Shown here: piece after piece, positions 6,757 through 7,165 of the stretch | Layout of the letters: each line of letters starts with the position of its first letter | How positions within the stretch are numbered: the first letter of the stretch is position 1 | From: Candidatus Scatoplasma merdavium | Lineage (GTDB): Bacteria > Bacillota_I > Bacilli_A > RFN20 > CAG-288 | DNA: 7,165 nucleotides | Reading direction: 5' to 3' | NCBI GenBank assembly: GCA_017694135.1 | Contig: JADING010000123.1 | Coordinates: 1-7,165, forward strand | Position numbers and translations under genes: made by a program | The notes under the pieces: model-generated | The model's database searches: none | Seen by the model: the letters and a program-made list of their open reading frames with translations, nothing else | What the model was told of the DNA's origin: nothing

Positions 6757-6830
6757 AATGACGCTATTTAGGCTATTAGAGAAACTTTTTGTCTACAAGA
6801 GAAACGATGACCTATTAGCGAAACGTCAAC
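6745..6830. repeat. Tandem array of 19-20-bp repeats, three good copies and one degenerate
   Basis: Three units abut exactly: 6773-6792 (CTATTAGAGAAAC core), 6793-6811 (CTACAAGAGAAAC core) and 6812-6830 (CTATTAGCGAAAC core), with tails TTTTTGT, GATGAC and GTCAAC. A fourth, weaker unit at 6745-6762 (CTAGTAG start, ATGAC end) is separated by 10 nt. The period is close to two helical turns, so equal faces would be presented to a binding protein. Multiple short repeats with GTCA-type tails are also reminiscent of the ends of IS21-type insertion sequences, but no transposase gene is present, so a remnant is the most that can be proposed. Iterons or operator repeats are alternatives. Confidence 0.6.
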
Positions 6831-6962
6831 TTGCATACCTTTACAAATTCTCACTTTTGTTAGTGTATTTTCCATATCTTTTCCTCAAGTTGTCTCAATG
6901 GTTGATTTTGCTTTTCTTTCACTGAATTCATTCACTTTAATGGTAGTGGAGGATAACAAGAG

Positions 6963-7070
6963 ATGAGAAAAGAAGTAAATAAAATTATTGAGAAGTATAA
7001 ATTAATTCCAATAGAGTATAGAAAAAAACATGAAAAAAGCGATGATGTAAAAGATTTTAAAACTATATAA
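6963..7070 (+). CDS. Hypothetical small protein, 35 residues
   Basis: I do not recognise this product. The 35 residues are strongly charged and Lys-rich (MRKEVNKIIEKYKLIP at the start), with no membrane segment, signal peptide or cysteine. The start is supported by GGAGG at 6948-6952, 10 nt before the ATG, a slightly long spacing. A TTTAAT -10-like box (6936-6941) lies just upstream. Base composition is more AT-rich than in the housekeeping genes, and Lys is AAA in all but one case. It could be a genuine small gene, the surviving 5' end of a longer gene, or a chance frame in AT-rich DNA. The ribosome binding site is the only positive evidence. Confidence 0.4.
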   Translation: MRKEVNKIIEKYKLIPIEYRKKHEKSDDVKDFKTI

Positions 7071-7165
7071 AACTAAAGTAATTATTTCGATAATTTATAA
7101 TTTATATATTCTATATCAATATTATCTAGATTCTCTTTTAATTCATTCCCACATTTATTTATTTA
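7071..7165. other. Very AT-rich tail, no gene seen
   Basis: About 95 nt of strongly AT-rich sequence up to the window edge. It contains one small AT-only hairpin, AATTAT-TTCG-ATAATT (7080-7095), too weak to call a terminator. A short minus-strand frame (about 7162 to 7079) lacks a start codon and is bounded by a stop at the edge. Confidence 0.5.

Larger units (their letters stand above)
6702..6947. other. Non-conserved intergenic stretch with no secure gene
   Basis: No protein family is recognisable here. A 55-codon frame on the plus strand (ATG 6758, TGA 6923-6925) encodes a charged N-terminus and a very hydrophobic C-terminal half (about residues 32-54), which would be a single membrane segment. 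It has no ribosome binding site and runs through the repeat array. On the minus strand a 35-codon frame (ATG at 6875, TAA ending at 6768) has GAGG seven bases before its start and covers much of the same bases. The two compete, and neither is convincing. A weak promoter-like pair (TTTACA 6840-6845, 18 nt, TGTATT 6864-6869) could serve the downstream small ORF. Confidence 0.5.

Noticed and set aside
7079..7162. Minus-strand frame at the window edge (ending in EYINYKLSK)
   Set aside because: No start codon, bounded by a stop at the edge, and its composition is what random AT-rich DNA gives.

Overview
The window looks like a chromosomal segment of a low-GC Firmicute (Bacilli or an Erysipelotrichia/RF39-like relative). 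Base composition is about one third G+C by eye. Shine-Dalgarno sites match the AAGGAGGTGAT consensus, and the order DNA polymerase, polA, mutM, coaE recalls the Bacilli polA-mutM-coaE cluster. All five Trp codons in the genes are TGG, and the tRNA-Trp carries anticodon CCA, so the standard code applies and not the UGA=Trp code of many Mollicutes. Taxonomic placement is inferred from these features only.

Positions 1-6068 hold a tightly packed replication/repair operon. It starts with the C-terminal two thirds of the replicative polymerase alpha subunit DnaE, cut by the window edge. DNA polymerase I (PolA) follows, starting inside the dnaE 3' end with an 8-nt overlap. Ten bases after polA comes one long gene that fuses formamidopyrimidine-DNA glycosylase (MutM/Fpg) to dephospho-CoA kinase (CoaE). 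Functionally this joins chain elongation, Okazaki-fragment and repair synthesis, and oxidised-guanine repair, with the last step of CoA synthesis attached by fusion. The fusion is the most notable feature of the window.

Positions 6069-6701 form a second unit: a good extended -10 promoter, a YqeY-family (GatB tail-like) gene, a tRNA-Trp(CCA) gene only 10 nt after its stop codon, and a two-part hairpin followed by seven Ts that acts as the terminator.

Positions 6702-7165 are non-conserved, AT-rich DNA behind the tRNA gene. They contain a 17-nt palindrome and a tandem array of three abutting 19-20-bp repeats with a degenerate fourth copy. This array may be a transposon-end remnant or a protein-binding array. 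After it come a 35-codon ORF with a GGAGG ribosome binding site and a very AT-rich tail. I see no defence system, CRISPR array or complete mobile element.
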